Positions 1-5,995 of a stretch of DNA of 6,183 nt are shown here, piece after piece (position 1 is the stretch's first letter; each line of letters begins with the position of its first letter). The notes under the pieces were generated by a model that saw only the letters and a list, made by a program, of their open reading frames with translations, made no database searches and had not been told where the DNA came from. Source of the DNA: CAYPPS01 sp964412685 (GTDB lineage: Bacteria > Patescibacteriota > Microgenomatia > PFEM01 > CAYPPS01); assembly GCA_964412685.1 (NCBI GenBank), contig CAYPPS010000030.1, positions 1 to 6,183 on the forward strand, in the 5' to 3' direction. The position numbers were made by a program, and so were the translations under genes.

Positions 1-141
1 ACCCAAATCAAGCGCGCTTCTCGCTCCAAGCTTATTTGAATCGAGTAGTTGTTGAAAATAGTCAGCCTGAGTGTTGTTCCAGGGAATTTTATCTAAAGAA
101 GTTTTCTTATAAAACTCTTCCCATTGAGGTTCGACTTTCAT
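1..141 (-). CDS. Class I SAM-dependent methyltransferase, N-terminal fragment (cut by window edge)
   Basis: Only the first 47 residues are present; the gene continues past the left edge. The protein starts MKVEPQWEEFYKK, has an IPWN motif at residues 19-22, and ends at the edge in SALDLG. This order (aromatic W..FY near the N-terminus, PW(N/D), a short helix ending in LL, then a strand ending LDLG) is typical of small class I methyltransferases. LDLG is the start of motif I (usually DxGxG), which binds S-adenosylmethionine. The substrate cannot be told from this piece. The ATG at 141 is favoured because an extended -10 element ends 6 nt upstream, implying a leaderless mRNA; no Shine-Dalgarno is seen. 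The neighbouring Nudix gene is on the same strand but 153 bp upstream, so this gene probably has its own transcription unit. The methyltransferase class is fairly secure, the subfamily unknown. Confidence 0.8.
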   Translation of the reverse strand, partial: MKVEPQWEEFYKKTSLDKIPWNNTQADYFQQLLDSNKLGARSALDLG

Positions 142-147
142 GTCTTT

Positions 148-156
148 ATCTTAGCA
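148..156 (-). promoter_or_regulatory. Extended -10 promoter element of the methyltransferase gene
   Basis: Read on the minus strand the sequence is TGCTAAGAT, matching the extended -10 pattern TGnTATAAT with two changes in the hexamer. Six bases separate it from the ATG at 141, which would place transcription start on the A of the start codon. No good -35 hexamer is seen at 17 bp; that position is occupied by a short palindrome (164-176). Confidence 0.45.
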
Positions 157-163
157 AATACTA

Positions 164-176
164 AATCATTATGATT
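164..176. repeat. 13-bp perfect palindrome covering the -35 region of the methyltransferase promoter
   Basis: AATCAT-T-ATGATT is a perfect 6-bp inverted repeat around one central base. Its right half (171-176) lies exactly 17 bp upstream of the proposed -10 hexamer at 148-153, where a -35 box would sit. It could be an operator for a small dimeric repressor. In AT-rich DNA a repeat this short also arises by chance, so the call is weak. Confidence 0.25.
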
Positions 177-294
177 AAAATTGTTGTAAAGATTTTGGAA
201 GATAGGAAGATAAAATTCGAAATGGGTACTACCAGATTCACTCTCAAAGTTATAAGACAGTTTTAGGCAAGAGAAAAGGTAAGAAAAATTCCGT

Positions 295-756
295 TTATGG
301 TCTTGCCATCAAATCAGATAATTTTTTGCTGAGAACTTTTATCGCATGAAGAGTTTCTGGTGTTAAATTTGACCCCCAAGGCTTATCTATTGAGACCCAT
401 CTAAAATCATCGTGTTCATTGCTTAAACTCACCTTACAATTATCTGTTTTGACGATTCCTGTTAGGCCAACGTAAGTCGAACCTTGATATGAACCAGTTT
501 CTAAAATCCGACTCTCAACACAAGCAATTCTAGTAATTATCTGGCATTTCAAGCCCGTCTCTTGAAAAACTTCATTCTGAAGAGAAGAAGAAATATCTTC
601 GTTTTGCTCTAACTTGCCACCAGGAAATTCCCATTTACCAGGTTGCCAACGATCAATTGAACTTCTCTGAATTAGGAGGATTTTTCCATTCGTATCAAGA
701 ACAATCGCTCGGTTAACAAGTAGTACGTCTGGTTGTTTTTCCCGCTTAAGCGGCAT
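295..756 (-). CDS. Nudix (MutT-like) hydrolase with a variant Nudix box
   Basis: A 153-residue protein of usual size for a single-domain Nudix hydrolase, which cleaves nucleoside diphosphate-linked (X) substrates such as oxidised dNTPs, using Mg2+ in the cytoplasm. Counting from Met at 756, the strand VLLVNRAIVLDTNGKILLIQR (residues about 11-31) leads into KWEFPGGKLE (41-50) and the Nudix box at 47-69. The box keeps G47, E53, E62, E66 and G68, but has Asn61 where the motif REUXEEXGU has Arg, and Gln65 in place of the first Glu of the EE pair. WEFPGGK resembles MutT/NudG-type 8-oxo-dGTPase relatives, but the true substrate is unknown. The frame is open to an ATG at 786, but an extended -10 box (TGTTATAAT) sits inside those ten extra codons, 6 nt before the ATG at 756, so the inner start is preferred. 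It is followed by 153 bp without a convincing gene or terminator. Confidence 0.9.
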   Translation of the reverse strand: MPLKREKQPDVLLVNRAIVLDTNGKILLIQRSSIDRWQPGKWEFPGGKLEQNEDISSSLQNEVFQETGLKCQIITRIACVESRILETGSYQGSTYVGLTGIVKTDNCKVSLSNEHDDFRWVSIDKPWGSNLTPETLHAIKVLSKKLSDLMARP

Positions 757-762
757 GCTTAG

Positions 763-771
763 ATTATAACA
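763..771 (-). promoter_or_regulatory. Extended -10 promoter of the Nudix gene (leaderless start)
   Basis: The minus strand reads TGTTATAAT, a perfect extended -10 (TGn plus consensus TATAAT). Six bases (CTAAGC) separate it from the ATG at 756, so the expected transcription start is the A of that ATG. No -35 match is found at 17 bp, as is usual for extended -10 promoters. The element lies between the stop of the upstream gene (818) and the Nudix start, giving the Nudix gene its own promoter. Confidence 0.65.
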
Positions 772-817
772 GTTATCAAAAACCATCTGCGAGAAAAGAT
801 CGTTGAATAATATGAAT

Positions 818-1888
818 TTAAAAAATGTTTCCAGAAGTTTGCTGTAATTGCTGCCAGTCTTCTTTTAAAGTATTCGTTTCTTGAATTGTTTCATTTTCTT
901 GCCAAAAGGTTATCCATTCTACCATTGAGCTATTGGTTGTACCGTAAGCCTCAAGCTCCAGTTTTTCTAGAGCTAAAATCAAGGCAACAGTGTCTTTAGT
1001 GGCAACGGCATCTTTTATTTCCACTAGAATCTCTCGTAGTAGTTTAATCTGGGCATCACTCGTTCTTTTGTATTCAATCAAATAAACCGGCAATCCGCTG
1101 GTAGTGAGTAAGTTGTATTTCACTTCCATCTGTTTCAGTTCTTTTAATTTTTCCTCCAACTTGGCAATTGATTGTTCGCTACTGTTGTTAATAATGGCCA
1201 TTTGCAAAACTAAATTGAAATCATCTATCCAAGCCAAAAGTTCAATGGCAATGGTCTCATCTTGCCCCAAAAATTCTAAAATTCTTTCCGTATCTTTGGA
1301 AAAATCCGCAGTTTGATTGGTCAACGAAGAAACATTATTCGTTGCCAGTAAAAGCGGGAATACCCCAGCTTTTTTAATTACTTTTTCATTTTGCTCGTTA
1401 ATTTTTTGGTTAGTATTGCTCGCTTCTTGATAAAGTTGCTTGAGTGTTCTCGCTAATTGCAACTCAAGAGTGTCCTCGATTCCCAAAACCTTTTCTTCTA
1501 TTTGTTGTAAAACTTGTCTTTGATCATTTTCTAAACTTTCTGTTTTAAGAAGTCGGGTATCGACAGGTTGATTTTCTTTTTGATCGGTTTTTCTGACTTC
1601 GATCACAATCTGTTGATAGTTGTTTTGCAGATTGGTGAAATTTTTCACCTGATCCTCAGCCATTAACCCCAATGCCTTTTTGTCTTTAGAAAGAAAATAA
1701 AAAAAACTTCCGATGACTCCAGTAAAAAAGAGCAAAATAATCAACAGAAAAATTAAAATTGTTGGTATTTTCTTTTTGGGAGTCAAAGATGGATTATCAG
1801 GAACAGTTGCCGTAGCAATAGTTGAGCTTTGCGGAGGAGGTAGTTCTACATTTTCTGTTTGGGAGATTTTTTGGGCAAGTACCGGCAT
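818..1888 (-). CDS. Single-pass membrane protein with large helical extracytoplasmic domain (unknown function)
   Basis: 356 residues; I do not recognise a named family. Residues 1-40 are polar, rich in Pro, Thr and Ser and end in three lysines (38-40). Residues about 41-66 (from IPTILIFLLIILLFF on) form one strong transmembrane helix, so the short N-terminus is predicted to be inside and the rest (67-356) outside. The outer part is rich in Glu, Gln, Lys, Leu and Asn with little Pro or Gly, and reads as a run of long helices or coiled coil (for example 115-175 and 240-312). It has no cysteines and no obvious catalytic motif. It ends TSGNIF. The ATG at 1888 lies 14 nt downstream of a good -10 box, and no Shine-Dalgarno is seen. 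The Nudix gene follows on the same strand but has its own promoter. A structural or envelope-associated role is a guess from topology only. Confidence 0.8.
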   Translation of the reverse strand: MPVLAQKISQTENVELPPPQSSTIATATVPDNPSLTPKKKIPTILIFLLIILLFFTGVIGSFFYFLSKDKKALGLMAEDQVKNFTNLQNNYQQIVIEVRKTDQKENQPVDTRLLKTESLENDQRQVLQQIEEKVLGIEDTLELQLARTLKQLYQEASNTNQKINEQNEKVIKKAGVFPLLLATNNVSSLTNQTADFSKDTERILEFLGQDETIAIELLAWIDDFNLVLQMAIINNSSEQSIAKLEEKLKELKQMEVKYNLLTTSGLPVYLIEYKRTSDAQIKLLREILVEIKDAVATKDTVALILALEKLELEAYGTTNSSMVEWITFWQENETIQETNTLKEDWQQLQQTSGNIF

Positions 1889-1902
1889 GTGATCTTACAA
1901 TA

Positions 1903-1931
1903 TTTATAACTCTTTTGTATTCGAAAGTCTA
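1903..1931 (-). promoter_or_regulatory. Sigma70-like promoter of the single-pass membrane protein gene
   Basis: On the minus strand, TAGACT (1931-1926, 4 of 6 to TTGACA), a 17-bp spacer, then TATAAA (1908-1903, 5 of 6 to TATAAT). The expected start near 1896 leaves a leader of about 7 nt before the ATG at 1888, too short for a normal Shine-Dalgarno. Its -35 faces that of the divergent plus-strand promoter across 4 bp. Confidence 0.55.
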
Positions 1932-1935
1932 TGTG

Positions 1936-1964
1936 TTGCAAAATAACCTCTTTTTACGTATAAA
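1936..1964 (+). promoter_or_regulatory. Sigma70-like promoter of the small membrane protein / GT-C-like operon
   Basis: TTGCAA (1936-1941, 4 of 6), a 17-bp spacer, and TATAAA (1959-1964, 5 of 6). Transcription is expected to start near 1971, leaving about 4 nt before the ATG at 1975. The purine run AAAAGGAG at 1967-1974 looks like a Shine-Dalgarno, but it abuts the ATG and would be partly untranscribed. A GTG at 1933 would give a longer product but lies upstream of this promoter. Confidence 0.55.
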
Positions 1965-1974
1965 TGAAAAGGAG

Positions 1975-2148
1975 ATGCTGACTGCTTTTATTCTTCTTTT
2001 TGTTGGACTTTACACACTTGCGGTCTATTATTATTTTGATCATCGACCACCTGTCTCGATGACCATGAAAGAAACCTTGATTACCTTGGTGCTCATCGCT
2101 CTGGCAATTGTGGGACCACTTCTAGCCGTTTGGATGCTACTCCCTTAG
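1975..2148 (+). CDS. Small two-helix membrane protein (57 residues)
   Basis: A 57-residue hydrophobic protein, not recognised by family. Residues about 2-21 (LTAFILLFVGLYTLAVYYYF) form a first transmembrane helix. A short polar loop (DHRPPVSMTMKET, 22-34) follows, then a second helix (about 35-55, LITLVLIALAIVGPLLAVWM). This is a membrane hairpin. The frame stays open upstream to 1822, but that part runs antisense through the start of the leftward membrane gene and its promoter, so it is not believed coding. The ATG at 1975 is chosen because it follows the -10 box by 10 nt. The stop is 4 nt before the GTG of the GT-C-like gene, so the two are almost certainly cotranscribed and probably translationally coupled. 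An accessory or stabilising partner of the larger membrane protein is possible but unproven. Confidence 0.65.
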   Translation: MLTAFILLFVGLYTLAVYYYFDHRPPVSMTMKETLITLVLIALAIVGPLLAVWMLLP

Positions 2149-2152
2149 AAAA

Positions 2153-3709
2153 GTGAAATCGAAAACTTTCAAAAACTTTCATCTTTTTTTAACTTTGGTT
2201 TTACTTTGTTTTATCTACGCTCTTTTTCTAGCTCACCCGATTACTTTGGTGACCGCTGATTTAGGTCGTCATCTTAAAAACGGAGAATTTTTTTTAAGCA
2301 ACTTAAAACCAATTGAAACTAATTTTTATTCCTACACTCAACCTAATTACTCGGCCATTAATCATCATTGGCTTTCCGGAGTCATTTTTCAATTAATTTA
2401 TCGGATAACAGGTTTTACTGGATTACATTTCTCTTTTATTATTCTTAGTGTTTTCACTTTAGCCGTCTTTTTAAAGATTGCTCTAAAAAAGACCAATTTG
2501 TTGATCCTCGTCTCTATCATTCTCTTGGTTGTTCCCCTACTGGCTCAGAGAAGAGAAATTAGGCCAGAAGTTTTTAGCTATCTGTTCTCTGGTATTTTTT
2601 TATATCTCCTTTTGCTCTATCAGCAAACCCGACAGAAAAAATTTCTTTATCCACTCCCCTTTTTGCAACTCTTTTGGGTGAATTTACATATTTACTTTTT
2701 TGTTGGTTTAGGACTAATGGGTTTGGCAATATTCTCTTTGATCATCAAAGAGATGAGCAAGATAAGGAAACTTAAGATAGATCCCTTTTTGACTTTGATT
2801 TTAATTTTGAGCGCAATCGTCTGCTTGATTAACCCTTTTGGAGTTAAAGGAGCCCTGGCTCCCCTAACCATCTTCGATGATTACGGTTATCGTTTGGTAG
2901 AAAATCAGCCAGTTTGGTTCATTGAAAAACTAATCAAAAATCCTAATTTTATTATCTTTAAAATCGCTTTTATTATTACTACCATAAGTTACGCATTGCT
3001 TTTTCTCAAAAAAAAGACAATCGATCCATTTTTTTTACTTGTTTTTAGTTTAACTGGCTTAGCTGGTTGGCTAGCAATCAGAAATTTTACCCTTTTTGGT
3101 TTGTTCCTCATCCCCATCCTTTCCCAAAATTTAACCCTGCTTTTATCGAAAGAAACTAAAAAAGGTTTTAGAAAATTAAAATGGCTAGCTACTTTAGTAA
3201 TTTTCCTTTTTTTACCTTTAGTCATTTTTAACGCCTTGCAAAAAGAATTTTTTGGTATTCCCGAATTGGGTTTTGGTGTTTATCGACAAGACAATGCTTC
3301 TATGGCCTTTGTCAAAGAAAATAACCTTAAAGGACCAATCTTCAATAATTATGACATTGGAGGCTATTTAATTTTCCATCTTTTCCCTCAAGAAAAAGTT
3401 TTTGTTGACAACCGGCCCGAAGCTTACTCTGTCAGTTTTTTCAAAGACCTTTACATCCCGATTCAAGAGGAAGAGGAAAAATGGCAGAAAGCTTTGAAAA
3501 GATATCAGTTCAATCTCATTATCTTCTCTCATCACGACGCCACTCCTTGGGGACAAACATTTTTAATAGCCAGAGCTAAAGATGAAGATTGGATTCCTGT
3601 TTTTGTCGACGAAAGAGTCATCATTTTTCTGAAGAACAATCAAGAGAATCAAGAGACAATTGAACAACACCAGTTGGGCAAAGATAAATTCAGAATCTTA
3701 AAAAATTGA
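2153..3709 (+). CDS. Polytopic GT-C-like glycosyltransferase-type membrane protein
   Basis: 518 residues with about ten hydrophobic segments, beginning at residues 9-28 and continuing through most of the protein to about residue 365, then a soluble C-terminal part. After the first helix comes TADLGRHLKNGEFFL (34-48), then NFYSYTQ (57-63) and HHWLS (71-75). This spacing (Asp plus GxHL, a Pro/aromatic SYT motif, WLS) matches the first outer loop of GT-C fold membrane proteins that use lipid-linked sugars; Asp36 is the candidate catalytic acidic residue. The C-terminal part has FNNYDIGGYLIF (397-408) and FVDNRPEAY (417-425), also typical of this uncharacterised group. Donor and acceptor are unknown, and it may not be catalytically active. 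GTG at 2153 is the only usable start: an in-frame TAG lies at 2123 and no ATG follows until deep in the gene. It sits 4 nt after the small membrane gene, without a strong Shine-Dalgarno, suggesting coupling. Confidence 0.75.
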   Translation: MKSKTFKNFHLFLTLVLLCFIYALFLAHPITLVTADLGRHLKNGEFFLSNLKPIETNFYSYTQPNYSAINHHWLSGVIFQLIYRITGFTGLHFSFIILSVFTLAVFLKIALKKTNLLILVSIILLVVPLLAQRREIRPEVFSYLFSGIFLYLLLLYQQTRQKKFLYPLPFLQLFWVNLHIYFFVGLGLMGLAIFSLIIKEMSKIRKLKIDPFLTLILILSAIVCLINPFGVKGALAPLTIFDDYGYRLVENQPVWFIEKLIKNPNFIIFKIAFIITTISYALLFLKKKTIDPFFLLVFSLTGLAGWLAIRNFTLFGLFLIPILSQNLTLLLSKETKKGFRKLKWLATLVIFLFLPLVIFNALQKEFFGIPELGFGVYRQDNASMAFVKENNLKGPIFNNYDIGGYLIFHLFPQEKVFVDNRPEAYSVSFFKDLYIPIQEEEEKWQKALKRYQFNLIIFSHHDATPWGQTFLIARAKDEDWIPVFVDERVIIFLKNNQENQETIEQHQLGKDKFRILKN

Positions 3710-3733
3710 CAGAATTTCTGAATAAGATAGAAT
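3706..3733 (+). promoter_or_regulatory. Promoter of the 72-residue orphan gene, overlapping the upstream stop codon
   Basis: A perfect TTGACA (3706-3711), a 16-bp spacer, and TAGAAT (3728-3733, 5 of 6). The -35 box includes the TGA stop of the GT-C-like gene (3707-3709). The expected start near 3740 leaves about 3 nt before the ATG at 3743, again near-leaderless. Confidence 0.55.
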
Positions 3734-3742
3734 GACCACATC

Positions 3743-3961
3743 ATGGGTTCTTTCGAAGAAGAAGTTTGTTACCACCGTGTCGCAATGGATGAAGCCGTTC
3801 TCTATTCAAGAAAAAAAGAAAAGAGAGGATGTTCAAGGTTGATTCCGTCATTTATCCGTGAGTTAATCGAAACAGAACTCTATTCTTCTGTTGCCGATTT
3901 AGAAATAGATGATATTAACAACGGCCTGCCAAAAACAAAAGAAACCCCATCAGAAAGTTAA
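3743..3961 (+). CDS. Small orphan protein, 72 residues (hypothetical)
   Basis: Not recognised. It begins MGSFEEEVCYHRVAMDEAV, has a basic stretch with RKKEKRG (23-29), an amphipathic helix-like part IPSFIRELIETELYSSVADL (34-53), and an acidic, then Pro/Thr/Ser-rich tail (54-72). It has two cysteines (9 and 30), no signal peptide and no transmembrane segment, so it is expected to be cytoplasmic. Support for reality is a well-formed promoter 9 nt upstream and the fact that it fills the gap between two genes. Against it are the lack of a Shine-Dalgarno and a competing short frame from an ATG at 3732 (36 codons). Its stop overlaps by 12 bp the end of the convergent beta-propeller gene. No function is proposed. 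Confidence 0.5.
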   Translation: MGSFEEEVCYHRVAMDEAVLYSRKKEKRGCSRLIPSFIRELIETELYSSVADLEIDDINNGLPKTKETPSES

Positions 3962-5986
3962 TTGATTTACTTTGTCCCAAGTCTTTTGGCTGTAAACAAC
4001 CAATTTTTCTTCTCCTAGAATATATAGATAGTCATCAAGATAAAGAGTCCGTTTGGCTCTAATATCAGCAATTGCTTTTTCTAGCTCTAGAATATTGTTT
4101 TTGTAAGAGAAAACATAACCACCTTGATTGCCGGGAATAAAGAAAAGTTGCTTTTGTTCATCCTGCAAAAAAGCATGGTGATTATCAAGAGCCTCGATGT
4201 AATTTTCAGTCAAAAAGTACTTATCTATCTCTTGAGGGTAATTGATGTTGCGAACATCAAAAAGGGACAATTTAACTTTGCCGTCTTCTCGGCCAATTCC
4301 TAAGACAAAGCCCTCTTTTAATGGATGCAGATAAGAAGAGTAGCCCGGAATTTTAAGCTCGCCGGTTTTTCGAGGTTTTCGAGGATCTTTCAGATCGAAA
4401 ACAAAAAAAGGATCGATTTGTTTAAAAGTAACTAGGTAGCCCAAGTCTCCCATAAAACGAGCGGAATAGATTCTTTCACCTTTGCCTAAATCAGTTACTT
4501 GTCCGACTTGATTCAGGCTTGAATCAAGAACATAAAGGTCATTAACGCTAACTTGCGAAGATCTAATTCCGGGCAACCACCAATTAGATTGAATCGTGGT
4601 CACCACTCTTAAATGATCTTGATGATAATCAAGAGAAAATTGATTTAAAAGCTTACCCGGAACAGAACCACTGGCTTTAAATTCCATCGGATTTAAGGTA
4701 ATTCTATTTATGCCGGTTGAAGAGAAGTCTCTCAGGTGAGTTTCTTCATAAACTTTAACTTTGTTCTGCAACTCATTTTCTAATTCTAATCTTTCGTCAT
4801 TAGACAAAGAAGCCAAAAAGTTTTGCCAGATAACATTCATTTCTGTTGTCTTGGCTACCTGGCTGATGTTTAGATCCTGAAGATTAGCTAGTTTTTCCGA
4901 GACGTCTTTGGAAACCAAATCAGAATTTTCTTGAAAGAAACCAGAGAAAAATTTAATTGGATCCTCTTGATAACTATAAGAAACAAAAATGTTGTCTTTT
5001 GTCATGTAAATCACGGTTTGGCCAGCAGGAGCAACGAATTCAATTGAATCTTTTTTAACTCCAGTTTGAGGATTAATTTTGGCGATTGAATAGGTCGAAT
5101 CAATCGGAAGAGGAATGATTGGGTGGTAAATTTGATTACAAGCAACGGAAATTTCTCGACCATCAAGGTCAAATGGGTTAAAAGGGCAAGCAACGTTACG
5201 ATTCGCTTCTGTCCGAGTGATTAAATACAGTTCGTTTTCCGAGAGACGAGCATTGAGATAACGTGTTCGAGAATCGAAGTCAAGTGTCCAGCTCTTAGCT
5301 GGGCTTTGAGGATTAGAGACATCGTAACCGACAATTTTTTTCTGATTCAAAACAATTAAAATCTTGTCACTCAACAGCAGTTCCCGATCAGCTTCAATTT
5401 GGGATAACTCTGCCAATTCCTCAGGAGGAAAAGCTTCGAGAATGGCAATTCCTGGTTTGGCTCTTGGTGGCATGATCATACCCGGAGCTATTTCTCTTTT
5501 TTCGTTTTCAATAATAATTGGCTCTTGCATTGGCCGGACTCCATAAAAACCATCCAGAAAAGCAAAGATTTGTTGACCATTGGTTTTCAAAATATCAGGT
5601 TCATCGATTCCTTTGACTTGAACGTTAGTCTCCGATACTCTTTCGGCTCCCCCGCCCTTTCCCTCTATAGACAAAGCCGTATCTGTTTCCATTCTCATGG
5701 CTGCTTCAGGGACGGCTAACATTGTGCCAATGCCAAAGAGATTAAGACCTTGATTTTGCAACTTCTCCGCCTCACGTAAATATTGGTTAAACTCTTCTTC
5801 AGAAGCAAACTTCTTGAAACCGATTTCTTTTTTCTCAATTTGAGACTGTTCTCGTAAAAAGCGATTGGCTAAATCAACTATTGAAGATTGGTAACGAGCC
5901 AAAACAAAGCTGACAATGGCAATACTAAGGAAAACAAAAAGAACCCCAACAGCCAAGGTTCCCTTTCTTTGTGGAACATCCTCCAT
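3950..5986 (-). CDS. Membrane-anchored beta-propeller domain protein (PF09826 / COG4880 family)
   Basis: 678 residues from the ATG at 5986. A basic N-terminus is followed by one transmembrane helix at about 10-30 (TLAVGVLFVFLSIAIVSFVLA), anchoring a large outer domain. Family hallmarks are in order: SEEEFNQYL (62-70), TNVQVKGIDEPDILKT (120-135), a helical insert at about 344-418 between propeller blades, GKGERIYSARFMGDLG (501-516), DPFFVFDLKDP (525-535) and GYSSYLHPL (548-556). These match the secreted C-terminal beta-propeller family distantly related to WD40, found in bacteria and archaea, whose molecular role is not known. Cys267 and Cys283 could form a disulfide outside the cell. The frame also allows a TTG start at 6007 (685 residues) with GAGAGG 5 nt upstream of it. 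The ATG is preferred because an extended -10 box lies 9 nt before it. The gene appears intact. Confidence 0.9.
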   Translation of the reverse strand: MEDVPQRKGTLAVGVLFVFLSIAIVSFVLARYQSSIVDLANRFLREQSQIEKKEIGFKKFASEEEFNQYLREAEKLQNQGLNLFGIGTMLAVPEAAMRMETDTALSIEGKGGGAERVSETNVQVKGIDEPDILKTNGQQIFAFLDGFYGVRPMQEPIIIENEKREIAPGMIMPPRAKPGIAILEAFPPEELAELSQIEADRELLLSDKILIVLNQKKIVGYDVSNPQSPAKSWTLDFDSRTRYLNARLSENELYLITRTEANRNVACPFNPFDLDGREISVACNQIYHPIIPLPIDSTYSIAKINPQTGVKKDSIEFVAPAGQTVIYMTKDNIFVSYSYQEDPIKFFSGFFQENSDLVSKDVSEKLANLQDLNISQVAKTTEMNVIWQNFLASLSNDERLELENELQNKVKVYEETHLRDFSSTGINRITLNPMEFKASGSVPGKLLNQFSLDYHQDHLRVVTTIQSNWWLPGIRSSQVSVNDLYVLDSSLNQVGQVTDLGKGERIYSARFMGDLGYLVTFKQIDPFFVFDLKDPRKPRKTGELKIPGYSSYLHPLKEGFVLGIGREDGKVKLSLFDVRNINYPQEIDKYFLTENYIEALDNHHAFLQDEQKQLFFIPGNQGGYVFSYKNNILELEKAIADIRAKRTLYLDDYLYILGEEKLVVYSQKTWDKVNQLTF

Positions 5987-5995
5987 AACAAAACC

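Noticed and set aside
171..266. Rightward 31-residue frame (MIKIVVKILEDRK...) in the gap between methyltransferase and Nudix genes
   Set aside because: Short, no Shine-Dalgarno, no promoter with the local -10 spacing, and its start lies inside the palindrome upstream of the methyltransferase.
787..817. Possible terminator between the helical membrane protein gene and the Nudix gene
   Set aside because: Only a 4-bp AT-rich stem (ATCT/AGAT) can be drawn before a short T run; too weak to call.
1104..1316. Rightward 70-codon frame inside the leftward membrane protein gene
   Set aside because: Antisense shadow rich in Ser, Leu and Phe, as expected opposite Glu/Lys/Leu-rich helices; no start signals.
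1822..1974. N-terminal extension of the small membrane protein up to an ATG at 1822
   Set aside because: It is antisense to the start of the leftward membrane gene and crosses both divergent promoters; the ATG at 1975 gives a sensible two-helix protein.
2989..3556. Two leftward frames (78 and 62 codons) inside the GT-C-like gene
   Set aside because: Antisense shadows of a convincing membrane protein gene, without promoters or recognisable domains.
3637..3660. Short tandem repeat of AATCAAGAG near the end of the GT-C-like gene
   Set aside because: Only two copies, in frame, encoding NQENQET in a low-complexity tail; no sign of a functional repeat.
3732..3842. Alternative 36-codon frame MTTSWVLSKKKF... 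overlapping the orphan ORF
   Set aside because: Its ATG overlaps the -10 box, it is shorter, and the 72-codon frame covers the whole gap with ordinary codon use. Kept only as a possibility in the findings.
5011..5719. Frames of 60-64 codons inside the propeller gene on both strands
   Set aside because: They overlap the family-matching propeller frame and show no motif or start signal.
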